A DNA stretch of 64,000 bases from Bacteroidia bacterium (GTDB taxonomy: Bacteria > Bacteroidota > Bacteroidia > Palsa-965): positions 1-64,000 of the forward strand of contig JAKLJE010000026.1 in assembly GCA_023151315.1 (NCBI GenBank). The letters are read 5' to 3'. The notes under the pieces were generated by a model. That model was not told the DNA's origin. It did no database searches and saw only the letters and a program-made list of their open reading frames with translations. The position numbers and the translations under genes are program-made. Each line of letters opens with the position of its first letter. The first letter of the stretch is position 1. This document shows, piece after piece, positions 51,079 to 60,037 of the stretch.

Positions 51079-52737
51079 CTATTGCACTTTCATCAGCCAG
51101 AAAGATTTCTGACCGTTTAAAATCATAAATCTGAAATAACCGGAAGGCAATGCTTCGTTATTGATGTGAACAAGACCTGAATGTGGAAATGGCACAGGTT
51201 TAGCGGAACCAGAGCCATCCCAGGATTGAATTTCATTTCCATCTTTATCGCTGAAGTAAACATTGCCAACTGTTGTAGTTGATGTTTGTATTGACGAGAC
51301 CGAAGCGAATTGATGTTTTGATTCGACGGATGCTTCAGTTGTGAATTCAACATTTAATACTTTCACTTGGCATGTTTTTGCAGCAAGATCGAATGTCATG
51401 CGGAACAGCGAATAGAAGCGACGCTTTACACCGGAACCAGTTTTTGAACTTGTTATTCGCGTAATGTTTCCTTCGCCGTCAGTGGAAATATCGTAGTTCG
51501 GGTCGTTTTTAATTTCCTCGTAAGGCGGAAATTTTGATTCAACATAACTGGCACCGGTAATTACTGCTGAGCCTTCTCCTGTTACAACCATCGACGAAAC
51601 AGCGACTTCATCTGAGGCACCAAGGGATCTGTCCTGCTTGGAGATTTTTTCTGAAGTTGAGAGTTGCTTCATTACACCGGCATCAATTCTGACACATGCT
51701 GCGTTGAGAACAACGTTCGGTGTACCCTGCACAGCAGCATGTAAAAAACAATAATCTGCTGCTTCAGGAATTCCAACAGTGTCTTTATTGAAATACTTCT
51801 GAATAATAAAATTTGAGTTTGAAGCCGTGCCTCCGATAAAGATTTTGCTTCCGTACTCATACATTCGCACCTGTGAAAACCAAAGCGTTGAATCCTTAAA
51901 TGTTAACGTGGATTTTTCCAGCTTTTTATTCTCGGGAGAATAGGAGTAGAATTTGGCGCTGAACTTCGCATTATTCAATTTGCGAAGTTGTCTTTCATCA
52001 TTATACCATTCACCGGTCAGGTTCACATGTTCTCGCTCCATAACAATGAAGTTCAAAACACCTGAAGCAGAAACTATGAAGCCTGCATTTTGCTGATCAT
52101 ATGGATCATCAGAGTTTGCGAATGAATAACATTTATACGATACCAGTTTAGTATCCAACAAATAGTAATGCGTGCTCTTTTCCATTGTGAACCCATTTCT
52201 TGTTGGCACAGATTCACTCGACTCCATCATAAAAGCAACAGATTTTCCCGGTTCTGATTGATTAAACTCAAAATAGGGTTTGCCACCTCCGAAATAACCT
52301 CCCGATTTAATTTCTTCTATTTCGTTCGTCTTGGACGAAATTTCAAGAGCAGTTTTGTCAACTGTAGTGTATCCGACCTTAGAAATTCCACGGGCGAGGT
52401 CTTCGGAATAGCCAAACAATATCAGAGTTGTTCCCACTTCATAAACGGAAGCAATTTGCAGAGGCGCAGACCCAAGATCAGGACGTTTCACCTTTTTCTG
52501 AGCAACGAGTTTTATTTGATCATCAAAGTGAAATACGTTGACCTTAGTGCCGACCGGTTTTCCATTTACGGTGCTGAATGTTTTGGAGCCGGTGATCACG
52601 TAGTAATGACCGTCAGTAGTAACTGAAGACGCCAGAATGGATTCGCCTTTGTCAAGAGGAACTGCATCACTTACGGTGAATTGCGCCTGTAAATGCAATC
52701 CCAAAAGGATTGCGGCAAGAAGGGAGAGCTTTTTCAT
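51079..52737 (-). CDS. Secreted protein of unknown function (downstream copy X2)
   Basis: A 552-residue protein with a signal peptide ending LQAQ (about residue 18). The mature chain is beta-rich with repeated strand-turn patterns such as VGTTLILFGYSED and GSKIFIGGTASN, suggesting a beta-propeller. It ends FRFMILNGQKSFWLMKVQ, similar in shape to the end of the 49239-50873 product. No sorting domain or catalytic motif seen. It is convergent with the argS remnant, as X1 is with argS itself. Confidence 0.75.
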   Translation of the reverse strand: MKKLSLLAAILLGLHLQAQFTVSDAVPLDKGESILASSVTTDGHYYVITGSKTFSTVNGKPVGTKVNVFHFDDQIKLVAQKKVKRPDLGSAPLQIASVYEVGTTLILFGYSEDLARGISKVGYTTVDKTALEISSKTNEIEEIKSGGYFGGGKPYFEFNQSEPGKSVAFMMESSESVPTRNGFTMEKSTHYYLLDTKLVSYKCYSFANSDDPYDQQNAGFIVSASGVLNFIVMEREHVNLTGEWYNDERQLRKLNNAKFSAKFYSYSPENKKLEKSTLTFKDSTLWFSQVRMYEYGSKIFIGGTASNSNFIIQKYFNKDTVGIPEAADYCFLHAAVQGTPNVVLNAACVRIDAGVMKQLSTSEKISKQDRSLGASDEVAVSSMVVTGEGSAVITGASYVESKFPPYEEIKNDPNYDISTDGEGNITRITSSKTGSGVKRRFYSLFRMTFDLAAKTCQVKVLNVEFTTEASVESKHQFASVSSIQTSTTTVGNVYFSDKDGNEIQSWDGSGSAKPVPFPHSGLVHINNEALPSGYFRFMILNGQKSFWLMKVQ

Positions 52738-52798
52738 TTTGAGATTTCTGTGAATCTAAATTACAATTTTAACACAGAAACCGGACTTGTTGGACAGC

Positions 52799-52882
52799 GG
52801 TAATCAGCGAACAGTAATCAGCACTCAGGCATATACGCACCAAGAATTGATAACTATTCGCTGATCACTGATTACTTAATTA
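52799..52882. repeat. Longest 7-nt periodic array (12 units)
   Basis: Twelve consecutive units in register without indels, including GGTAATC, AGTAATC, TGATAAC, TGATCAC, TGATTAC and finally TTAATTA. The last contains TTA (52880-52882), the TAA stop of the neighbouring minus-strand gene. Confidence 0.75.
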
Positions 52883-53758
52883 CCTTCTTCTTCCACCGCC
52901 ACCTTTAGGTCCCGGTTTTCCTCCGCCTTTCGGTCCTTTTGCCGGTCCTTTTGCCGGTCCTTTGTTCGGTCCGCCTTGCTTGCCGCGCGTGTTGTTGTGC
53001 GCAGGTCCGCGATGGTGATTCGGATGATTCGCACGATAATGTGCAGATGCTACACGATGTCTGTGCGCCACACGATGAGCACGAACTACACGATGCGCAT
53101 GAACGCGACGGTAGTGAACATGATAACGTACCACACGCGCATGATGCACACGCCAGGCAACTGGTCGCCACGGGCGGAAATACGGCGGGTAAACGCGATA
53201 TCTCCAAGGTGAAACCCACACTACATATCCGGGTGCATAAACGTGGCGCACGCAAGGCCACACCCAAACATTCACCACAACAACTTTGCTTTGCATGAAT
53301 CCGGAAGTGAATTTTCCTTCATTGTTTGTAGACTCAGCTTCCGCAGCTTCCACGATATAATCTTCTCCGTACAAATCTTCGTCACCAACTATCTGTAAGT
53401 CTGCAGATGCATCGCCGGTTTTCTCCAATTCAATTACGGCTACGTCCTGCGCTTCTTTATCGGTAATGTCTACTTGAAGAGTAATGGCATGAACTCCGCT
53501 GTCCGCGCGATCAATTACTTTGATGTAATCGACATTGCCGTCTTTATCCAAATCAAGATTATTAACCTGATTGGATTCGCTATTCAGTGCTTTTTCAAAG
53601 TCTTCCATCGTGGAAGCAGCTTTGAAAAGATCGAGAACTCCGAAGAGATCCAGGTTATCACCCGGCAAACCGGTTGAATCGGAAGCCGCGTCGTTTTGTG
53701 CATTGGCGATTCCGGAGCTCAGGAGCGCTGCGGAAATCAAGGTCAGAATCTTTTTCAT
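52880..53758 (-). CDS. Secreted protein with His/Arg-rich and Lys/Gly/Pro-rich tail
   Basis: A 292-residue protein with a signal peptide ending ANAQ. Residues 22-150 are acidic and soluble-looking (LDLDKDGNVDYIKVIDRADSG resembles a Ca-binding dockerin-like loop). A Trp/Tyr/Pro-rich stretch (about 165-200) follows. The last 90 residues are extremely basic: RVHHARVVRYHVH-type His/Arg runs, then tandem KGPAKGPAKGPKGGGKPG. Such tails could bind polyanions or metals. Similar two-part proteins occur in Bacteroidota but have no known function. An ORF on the opposite strand here is only a shadow of this low-complexity part. Confidence 0.8.
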   Translation of the reverse strand: MKKILTLISAALLSSGIANAQNDAASDSTGLPGDNLDLFGVLDLFKAASTMEDFEKALNSESNQVNNLDLDKDGNVDYIKVIDRADSGVHAITLQVDITDKEAQDVAVIELEKTGDASADLQIVGDEDLYGEDYIVEAAEAESTNNEGKFTSGFMQSKVVVVNVWVWPCVRHVYAPGYVVWVSPWRYRVYPPYFRPWRPVAWRVHHARVVRYHVHYRRVHAHRVVRAHRVAHRHRVASAHYRANHPNHHRGPAHNNTRGKQGGPNKGPAKGPAKGPKGGGKPGPKGGGGRRR

Positions 53759-53886
53759 AAGCGAGGTTATTAGGATAGTCTGAAGGTAGGACGATAATTT
53801 TCGCGGAAGGTTTAATATTTCCGCAGAATTTTCAATCCGGAAGAGGTGAAAGTCGGTTTTTCTGAGCCAAAAACACTGTAAATCCG

Positions 53887-53894
53887 TATCTTCG
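53887..53894 (+). promoter_or_regulatory. -7 element TATCTTCG, ffh
   Basis: TAnnTTCG, 28 nt before the ffh ATG. Confidence 0.5.
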
Positions 53895-53922
53895 CGATCC
53901 GTAAATTTTAATTCCGGACAAC

Positions 53923-55257
53923 ATGTTTGAAAATCTCTCGGATAAGCTCGAAAGAGCGTTTAAGGTTCTGAAGGGTGAAGGGAAGATCACCGAAATCAAC
54001 GTAGCTGAAACGCTGAAAGAAATCCGTCGTGCCTTGCTCGACGCTGACGTAAGTTTTCAGGTTGCGAAGAAATTTACTGACGACATCAAGCAGAAAGCGC
54101 TTGGTGAAAACGTATTGAACTCGGTTTCTCCGGGACAAACGTTGATCAAGATTACTCATGATGAGTTGACTCAGCTCATGGGTGGCGATAAGGCTGATAT
54201 TAAACTCAGCGGAAATCCTACCGTGATTCTGATGTCAGGTTTGCAAGGTTCGGGTAAAACAACTCATTCCGGTAAACTTGCTCATTTCCTCAAGACAAAA
54301 AAAGGCAAGAATCCATTGTTGGTTGCCTGCGATATTTATCGTCCTGCTGCGATTGATCAGCTCCATGTTCTCGGTGAACAAGTTGGAGTTGATGTTTATT
54401 CTGAGCGTGAAGTTCAGGATGCGGTAGGCATTGCGAAGCGTGCGATTGCTCATGCAAAGCAAAATGGTAATTCCGTTGTGATCATCGATACCGCCGGTCG
54501 TTTGGCTATTGACGAGAAGATGATGACGGAGATTGCTGCGGTACGTGATGCAGTGAAGCCGGATGAAATTCTCTTCGTGGTTGACTCCATGACAGGTCAG
54601 GACGCGGTGAATACTGCTAAGGCATTCAACGATCGTTTGAATTTCGACGGTGTGATTCTTACCAAGCTCGATGGTGATACAAGAGGTGGTGCTGCACTTT
54701 CCATTCGTTCCGTTGTTGACAAACCGATCAAGTTTGTTGGAACAGGCGAGAAGATGGAAGCGCTCGACATTTTCTATCCGCAACGTATGGCGGACAGAAT
54801 TCTCGGGATGGGTGACGTTGTTACACTCGTTGAGCGTGCACAGGAACAATTTGACGCAAAAGAAGCGCGCCGTATTCAGGAGCGTATTGCAAAGAATAAA
54901 TTCAGCTTCAACGATTTTCTCGGTCAGCTCCAGCAGATCAAGAAAATGGGTAACATGAAGGATCTGATGGGAATGATTCCGGGCGTTGGTAAAGCTTTGA
55001 AGGATGTTGACATTGACGAGAACGCATTCAAAGGAATTGAAGCGATCATTTATTCAATGACGCCGGATGAGCGCGAGCATCCTGAGAAAATCAACGGTCA
55101 GCGTAAAGCGCGTATTGCAAAAGGAAGCGGTACTACTATTCAGGATGTGAATCGTTTGATGAAGCAATTCGAAGACACCAGAAAGATGATGCGCATGATG
55201 CAGGATAAAGGGCAGATGATGAAGATGATGCGCAACATGCCGAATATGCGTCGATAA
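53923..55257 (+). CDS. ffh: Signal recognition particle protein Ffh
   Basis: A 444-residue SRP54 GTPase. The N domain (1-90) is followed by the G domain with P-loop GLQGSGKTT (106-114), DTAGRLA (G3) and TKLDGDTRGG (G4). The M domain (about 320-444) is methionine-rich and ends MMKMMRNMPNMRR. With SRP RNA it targets membrane and secretory proteins to FtsY and SecYEG. No SRP RNA gene was found beside it. Confidence 0.97.
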   Translation: MFENLSDKLERAFKVLKGEGKITEINVAETLKEIRRALLDADVSFQVAKKFTDDIKQKALGENVLNSVSPGQTLIKITHDELTQLMGGDKADIKLSGNPTVILMSGLQGSGKTTHSGKLAHFLKTKKGKNPLLVACDIYRPAAIDQLHVLGEQVGVDVYSEREVQDAVGIAKRAIAHAKQNGNSVVIIDTAGRLAIDEKMMTEIAAVRDAVKPDEILFVVDSMTGQDAVNTAKAFNDRLNFDGVILTKLDGDTRGGAALSIRSVVDKPIKFVGTGEKMEALDIFYPQRMADRILGMGDVVTLVERAQEQFDAKEARRIQERIAKNKFSFNDFLGQLQQIKKMGNMKDLMGMIPGVGKALKDVDIDENAFKGIEAIIYSMTPDEREHPEKINGQRKARIAKGSGTTIQDVNRLMKQFEDTRKMMRMMQDKGQMMKMMRNMPNMRR

Positions 55258-55333
55258 TTTTTCTCGTCCGCTGCAGTTTTCAAAGTATAAGATCTGATTT
55301 GATGAAAGTCATTGAACAATCAGATTACTTTCA

Positions 55334-55341
55334 TTAATTTG
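55334..55341 (+). promoter_or_regulatory. Promoter of folD
   Basis: TTAATTTG (one mismatch to TAnnTTTG), with TTG at 55313-55315, 18 nt upstream as a -33 element. The ATG follows after only seven bases. Confidence 0.5.
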
Positions 55342-55348
55342 GACACCT

Positions 55349-56221
55349 ATGCAACTGATCGACGGAAAAAAAATCGCTGAAGAAATTCAACTTGAAATTG
55401 CGGAAGAAGTAAAACAGATGGTGGCCGCAGGAAAACGCGCACCGCATCTGGCTGCTGTACTTGTCGGTAACGACGGAGGCAGCATGACTTACGTCAATGC
55501 AAAAATGAAAGCCTGCGAGAAAGTAGGATTTCGTTCCACTTGTCTTCGGTATGAATCCACGATTTCTGAAGCGGAATTGCTTCAGGTAGTTGATAAACTG
55601 AACAACGATCCTGAACTCGACGGGTTCATTGTGCAGTTGCCGTTACCTAAGCACATTGATGAACACAAAATTGTTCAAGCCATCAATCCGAAAAAAGACG
55701 TAGATGGTTTCCATCCTGAAAACATCGGTCGCATGGTGCTGAATCTTCCGACTTTTCTTCCGGCAACACCATACGGAATTCTGCAGTTGCTTCAGCGTTG
55801 CAATATTGAAACTTCAGGCAAACATTGTGTTGTTATCGGTCGCAGTCACATTGTGGGATCTCCAATGAGTATTCTTCTCGCGCGTAATGCAATGGCCGGC
55901 AACTCAACAGTAACATTGTGTCACAGCCGTACTCCGGATATTACATATTTCACGAAGCAAGCCGATATCATCGTACTTGCATTAGGCAAGCCGGGCTTCC
56001 TTAAAGGCGACATGGTGAAAGACGGTGTAGTGGTTGTTGACGTTGGCACAACACGCGTTGATGCTCCGGATACCAAAGCCGGCTGGCGACTCAAAGGTGA
56101 TGCTGATTTTGAAAGTGTATCACCGAAATGCAGCTGGATTACTCCGGTTCCGGGTGGCGTAGGTCCAATGACCATTACCACTTTGCTGAAGAATACGCTT
56201 CAGGCGGGATTGGCACGGTAA
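55349..56221 (+). CDS. folD: Methylenetetrahydrofolate dehydrogenase/cyclohydrolase FolD
   Basis: A 290-residue bifunctional one-carbon enzyme (5,10-methylene-THF to 10-formyl-THF). Conserved features are [14 protein letters not shown] (catalytic Tyr and Lys), [12 protein letters not shown], the NADP site [13 protein letters not shown] and the closing [11 protein letters not shown]. Length is normal. The stop codon directly abuts that of the convergent two-TM protein gene. Confidence 0.97.
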   Translation: MQLIDGKKIAEEIQLEIAEEVKQMVAAGKRAPHLAAVLVGNDGGSMTYVNAKMKACEKVGFRSTCLRYESTISEAELLQVVDKLNNDPELDGFIVQLPLPKHIDEHKIVQAINPKKDVDGFHPENIGRMVLNLPTFLPATPYGILQLLQRCNIETSGKHCVVIGRSHIVGSPMSILLARNAMAGNSTVTLCHSRTPDITYFTKQADIIVLALGKPGFLKGDMVKDGVVVVDVGTTRVDAPDTKAGWRLKGDADFESVSPKCSWITPVPGGVGPMTITTLLKNTLQAGLAR

Positions 56222-56761
56222 TTATTCTTGTATTTGTTCCTCGCCAATTGCTGCGTCAAGTGTTACATGCAGCTTGAGGATATCTTCCGTTTCTATAATC
56301 TGATTTCCGGATGTTGATGGAGGCGTGCCTTCGGACCAACCTTCGGGAGGAAATTTCATGAAAATATTTTCAGTGATCAGCCAGATAGTATCTTCTGTTT
56401 TCAACTGCACATAACACTTGAAGTATTGTCCGGAAACGCCTTTGGTACCCGCGACATAAAAGTTTGAATATTCATCAACCGGGAAATCGGTAACACGTTT
56501 TTTGTTTTCATCGTTGTACCCAAAGTAAATCTCACGGTGCTCGTCCTGTTTGAAGTAATAGTGAATTTTCCTGTTGCTCATATTATTTCCGAAACGCCAG
56601 ATGAGAAACGCGATCGGTAAACCTCCGAAACTGATGCGGCTTCCATCGGATGCCAGAAAAATAAGAATTGAAGCCAACGCAATAACAATTGCAGCGATCA
56701 TCACGAATTGTGCATTTGCGGTTTTCAGCGATCCGGGACGGTGATAAATCAGTTTTCGCAT
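56222..56761 (-). CDS. Two-TM membrane protein of unknown function
   Basis: A 179-residue protein with two adjacent hydrophobic segments (about residues 18-55) and a soluble C-terminal part with EDTIWLITENIFMKFPPEGW. It has no signal peptide and no family I recognise. A TATATTTC element (56775-56782) lies 13 nt upstream. It is convergent with folD and divergent from comEC. Confidence 0.72.
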   Translation of the reverse strand: MRKLIYHRPGSLKTANAQFVMIAAIVIALASILIFLASDGSRISFGGLPIAFLIWRFGNNMSNRKIHYYFKQDEHREIYFGYNDENKKRVTDFPVDEYSNFYVAGTKGVSGQYFKCYVQLKTEDTIWLITENIFMKFPPEGWSEGTPPSTSGNQIIETEDILKLHVTLDAAIGEEQIQE

Positions 56762-56867
56762 GATGTTCAGACCTGAAATATATATTGAATCAGGAAATCA
56801 AGTTTACGAAGTTGATGCAGTGTTGATAACTAGCCGTTTACAAACGACTACGCGCAAGCCGCTTTAC

Positions 56868-56875
56868 TAGTTTTC
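56868..56875 (+). promoter_or_regulatory. -7-like element TAGTTTTC, comEC
   Basis: TAGTTTTC, then GAC, then the GTG at 56879. Same three-base spacing as at rlmB and terC. Confidence 0.4.
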
Positions 56876-56878
56876 GAC

Positions 56879-58930
56879 GTGATCCGTTTTCTTGCGCCTT
56901 TCCCTTTGGTTCGGGTTCTCGTTCCATTTGTGTGCGGAATAATTCTTGCGCCGGCATTTGAATTTCCGTTGATCGGAACATTCATCGCCCTGTTTGCTTC
57001 GCTTGCATTGGTAATCCTAACGCATATCGCGTTGAAGCGTTCTTCGTCTTACTACGTATATCAGGGAATTGCATTATCTGTGTTGTTCTTGTTTTGCGGA
57101 ATGACAGCAGTGAAGATTCAGCAATACCGTTATGCAGAACAGTTGGTTTCAGTTGAAGCGAAAGTTCCGGTAGCAGTGACGTTAACCGGCGATCCGGAAG
57201 TACACAACAACAATGTGCGTTCCAAGGCGCATGTGTTCGCCATACAGATTGATTCCGTCTGGAGAGAAGCTGATGCGGATATAATGATTTACATCAAACG
57301 AAATCCTGCTGCGGAAATGCTGCGGTATGGCGATCAGCTTACAGTTGCCGGCGGATTGCAGGAGCCGCTTGCTCCAATGAATCCCGGAGAGTTTGATTAT
57401 CGTGGTTGGTTGAAGGATCAGAGAATAGGTTACGTGTGTTTCGCGCGCAACGACTGGAAGAAAACAGGGGAGGACATTCCTTCAGTACTCAAATATTACG
57501 CTTTGAAGTTGCGCAACTATTTCACGGAACGCATGAAGGTTGCAGGTTTGTCGGGACAGGAATTGGCCGTGAGTGAAGCATTGCTGCTGGGCAAGTCCAA
57601 TGAAATAGATCCGAACCTGCTGGCTTCTTACTCTGCAAGCGGTACTTTGCATGTGTTATCTGTTTCCGGAATGCATGTGGCATTACTGTTTGTTGTGTTA
57701 CTCAAATTGCTTGCGCCTTTAGAAACAAGAAAGAACGGTAAGCTGATCAGTTACTGCATACAGTTTGCAGTGATCTGGTTCTACGCTTTCATGACGGGCA
57801 TGTCGCCATCGGTGTTACGTTCCGTGATGATGTTATCGGTAATCATTTTCGGAAACATTATTCACCGCAAAGGGCATCTGCTGAACACACTTGCCGCTTC
57901 CGCGTTGCTTCTTCTGATCTTCGACCCTTTGCTGATACGCAATGCAGGTTTTCTGTTGTCATATGCTGCGGTTGCCGGAATTGTAATTGGTGTTCCTGTG
58001 CTGGAACCGCTTTTTGAACCGCGCAACAGAGTAACTCGCTGGATTTGGGATATCACAACCGTTACATTGGCAGCACAGTTGTTTACGTTTCCGTTGGGAC
58101 TGATTCTGTTTCAGCAATTCCCAACCTGGTTTCTGCTCACAAACCTTATCATCATTCCGCTTTCAACAATTTGTCTCTATGCAGGTTTGTTTTTTCTCTC
58201 CATCTCATGGTGGACATTCGGTGCAACAATGTACGCGTACGTGTTCGGATTCCTGATTTCAGTTCTGAATGGTGTTGTTGCTTTCACCGAGTATCTGCCA
58301 AACGCAGTAATTCAAACTGCTTCGTGGACGAAAATTGAAATTGCGATCCTTTATTTCCTGGTTGTTCTGATTTTGGTTGCAATCACGTACAGAAAGAAAT
58401 GGCAATGGTTCAGTTCAGCTGGTGTTGCATTGTTTTTATGCGTTTGCTTGTTTGTTGCAAACTCAAAGGTGAACAGCACAAGTGATTTGATTGTATTTCA
58501 ATTGCAGGATGGTTTTGCAATCGGTTACAGAAACGGAAAAGAAGGGCGGATTTTTATTGGTGAGAAAACAACAGAAAAACCGGATCTCATCGATTATCAC
58601 GTTTTTCCCTATTTCAAACAATTCGGGATATACGATCCTGAAGTTGTGAAAGTTGAAAGCAGCTCAGATTCATTGACAATAGCCGGTCGCACTTTCTGGC
58701 TGGGCAAACGCAATAGAATTGATTCAACTCAAAGACGCTTAGACTATATATTGATCAATGAAATAAACGTGAGCGATACAAGCTTGCTCCATTTCATTCA
58801 AAGCGATACTCTTCTAATGAGTGGTCGCATTAAACCAAGGGACAAAGAAAATTGGAGTAAACAAGCCGATAGCAGGAAATTGCCTCACCTGATTCTGTCA
58901 GAGTCGGGAGCAGTGAAATTATTCCGTTAA
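56879..58930 (+). CDS. comEC: ComEC/Rec2-family DNA-uptake channel protein
   Basis: A 683-residue polytopic membrane protein with a GTG start. An N-terminal DUF4131-like part has two or three helices and a soluble OB-like domain (about 95-200). The competence domain (about 210-520) has LHVLSVSGMHVALL and GMSPSVLRSVMMLSVI. The C-terminal ~130 residues lack the HxHxDH metallo-beta-lactamase motif of longer ComEC proteins. It should move single-stranded DNA across the inner membrane during transformation. Its last 12 nt overlap the convergent gene. Confidence 0.92.
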   Translation: MIRFLAPFPLVRVLVPFVCGIILAPAFEFPLIGTFIALFASLALVILTHIALKRSSSYYVYQGIALSVLFLFCGMTAVKIQQYRYAEQLVSVEAKVPVAVTLTGDPEVHNNNVRSKAHVFAIQIDSVWREADADIMIYIKRNPAAEMLRYGDQLTVAGGLQEPLAPMNPGEFDYRGWLKDQRIGYVCFARNDWKKTGEDIPSVLKYYALKLRNYFTERMKVAGLSGQELAVSEALLLGKSNEIDPNLLASYSASGTLHVLSVSGMHVALLFVVLLKLLAPLETRKNGKLISYCIQFAVIWFYAFMTGMSPSVLRSVMMLSVIIFGNIIHRKGHLLNTLAASALLLLIFDPLLIRNAGFLLSYAAVAGIVIGVPVLEPLFEPRNRVTRWIWDITTVTLAAQLFTFPLGLILFQQFPTWFLLTNLIIIPLSTICLYAGLFFLSISWWTFGATMYAYVFGFLISVLNGVVAFTEYLPNAVIQTASWTKIEIAILYFLVVLILVAITYRKKWQWFSSAGVALFLCVCLFVANSKVNSTSDLIVFQLQDGFAIGYRNGKEGRIFIGEKTTEKPDLIDYHVFPYFKQFGIYDPEVVKVESSSDSLTIAGRTFWLGKRNRIDSTQRRLDYILINEINVSDTSLLHFIQSDTLLMSGRIKPRDKENWSKQADSRKLPHLILSESGAVKLFR

Positions 58931-59425
58931 TGTGAAACCATATTTCAGTGCAAAACGCTCCTGACAGGATAGAAACCATGAGTCATACACCGCTTCATCA
59001 GCTGTGAGTTCCGCAACAAGTTTGTCCAGAGCTAATTCTGTTTCTTCCGTAAATGGATCTGTAAAAATCAAATCCAGAACTTGCGCATAGCTGTTTTCAA
59101 AAGTTCGCACGTAGAAATCAAAAAGAAGCAATGCAGTATCACGAAGACTGGCATCACCTTTCCACGCAGGCATTGCTTTTATATTGTTTCTGTAATCTTT
59201 CACTTTCGCAAGAGAAAGTAATCGTTGCTTATTACAGCTTTCTTTAGTAGATAAACTGTCATCCACTTCATTCATATATGCTGTAATTGCAGCGCCAACA
59301 GCGGTTTGCTGATCGACAATATAATCGTTGTACTCAACAGCCGTTTCAAATTTCGGAGCAGTGGATTGAGCGAAGCTGCTTGCAGTGATAAAAACAAACA
59401 GAATGAAGGCGGAAATGGATTTCAT
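58919..59425 (-). CDS. Small exported protein of unknown function
   Basis: A 168-residue protein with a signal peptide ending SFAQ (about residue 19). The mature part is helical and acidic, with two cysteines near CNKQ and LSCQERF. No family recognised. Its 3' end overlaps comEC by 12 nt, tail to tail. A TACCTTTC element (59447-59454) lies 21 nt upstream, between it and the ndk terminator. Confidence 0.75.
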   Translation of the reverse strand: MKSISAFILFVFITASSFAQSTAPKFETAVEYNDYIVDQQTAVGAAITAYMNEVDDSLSTKESCNKQRLLSLAKVKDYRNNIKAMPAWKGDASLRDTALLLFDFYVRTFENSYAQVLDLIFTDPFTEETELALDKLVAELTADEAVYDSWFLSCQERFALKYGFTLTE

Positions 59426-59451
59426 TTAGGGGAGTATTTAGGAACGGAAAG

Positions 59452-59489
59452 GTAAAAAAAAACCTCCTGCCAAATTAGTGGAGGAGGTT
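59452..59489 (-). terminator. Terminator after ndk
   Basis: Perfect 8-bp stem (59461-59468 with 59482-59489) with a T9 tail on the minus strand. Confidence 0.88.
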
Positions 59490-59507
59490 ATACTGAGTGG
59501 TGTCAGG

Positions 59508-59927
59508 TTAGAAACGCTCTGTCTGTGCGAAGAAGAAACTTCCTTCGATCATTGCATTCTCGTCGCTGTCTGAACCATGAACCGCGTTCGCTGCAATCGA
59601 CTTCGCAAACAAAGCACGGATTGTTCCCGGTTCTGCTTTTGAAGGATCTGTTGCGCCGATGAGTTTACGGAAATCAGCAACTGCGTTTTCTTTTTCAAGA
59701 ATTGCAGCAACGATAGGACCTGAAGACATGTATTCGCAAAGCTCTCCGTAGAACGGACGCTCTTTGTGAACTTCGTAAAAACGTCCTGCCATTTCAGGAG
59801 TCAGACGCGTGTATTTCATAGCCACGATACGGAATCCGGCTTCGTTCATTTTAGCGAGAATCGGACCGATGTGGTTGTTTGCCACTGCGTCCGGCTTGAT
59901 CATTGTGAAGGTTAATTTACCTGCCAT
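59508..59927 (-). CDS. ndk: Nucleoside diphosphate kinase Ndk
   Basis: A 139-residue kinase that balances nucleoside triphosphate pools by a phosphohistidine intermediate. The active-site histidine is H117 in NAVHGSDS, with TMIKPDAV at the N terminus and FFAQTERF at the end. Length and motifs are canonical. A perfect -7 element lies 38 nt upstream, and the terminator is strong. Confidence 0.97.
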   Translation of the reverse strand: MAGKLTFTMIKPDAVANNHIGPILAKMNEAGFRIVAMKYTRLTPEMAGRFYEVHKERPFYGELCEYMSSGPIVAAILEKENAVADFRKLIGATDPSKAEPGTIRALFAKSIAANAVHGSDSDENAMIEGSFFFAQTERF

Positions 59928-59965
59928 AAGTATTCAGATTGAATGCGTTTTTATAAAAGCGAGTG

Positions 59966-59973
59966 CAAAATTA
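59966..59973 (-). promoter_or_regulatory. -7 element TAATTTTG, ndk
   Basis: Perfect TAnnTTTG on the minus strand, divergent from the element at 60007-60014. Confidence 0.6.
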
Positions 59974-60006
59974 GTCATTTTTCATCCCAGCCGCGCTTTT
60001 TAGCAG

Positions 60007-60014
60007 TAAATTTG
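60007..60014 (+). promoter_or_regulatory. -7 element TAAATTTG, DHH-FKBP operon
   Basis: Perfect TAnnTTTG, 23 nt before the GTG at 60038. It probably drives the DHH phosphoesterase and the four FKBP genes after it. Confidence 0.6.
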
Positions 60015-60037
60015 AAGTCAAATCACCTGAAATCGCT

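Noticed and set aside
49239-52737. A mobile element bounded by argS ends
   Set aside because: No integrase, transposase or matching attachment repeats other than the divergent argS remnant; ancient duplication fits better.
52939-53298. 119-residue plus-strand ORF rich in Asp, His and Ala
   Set aside because: It lies antisense to the His/Arg-rich tail of the 52880-53758 gene; its odd composition is the complement of that low-complexity sequence, and it has no promoter or family motif.
56818-56878. Possible sixth heptad array before comEC
   Set aside because: Some 7-nt spaced similarities (ACTAGCC, GTTTACA) exist, but the register is not convincing over several units.
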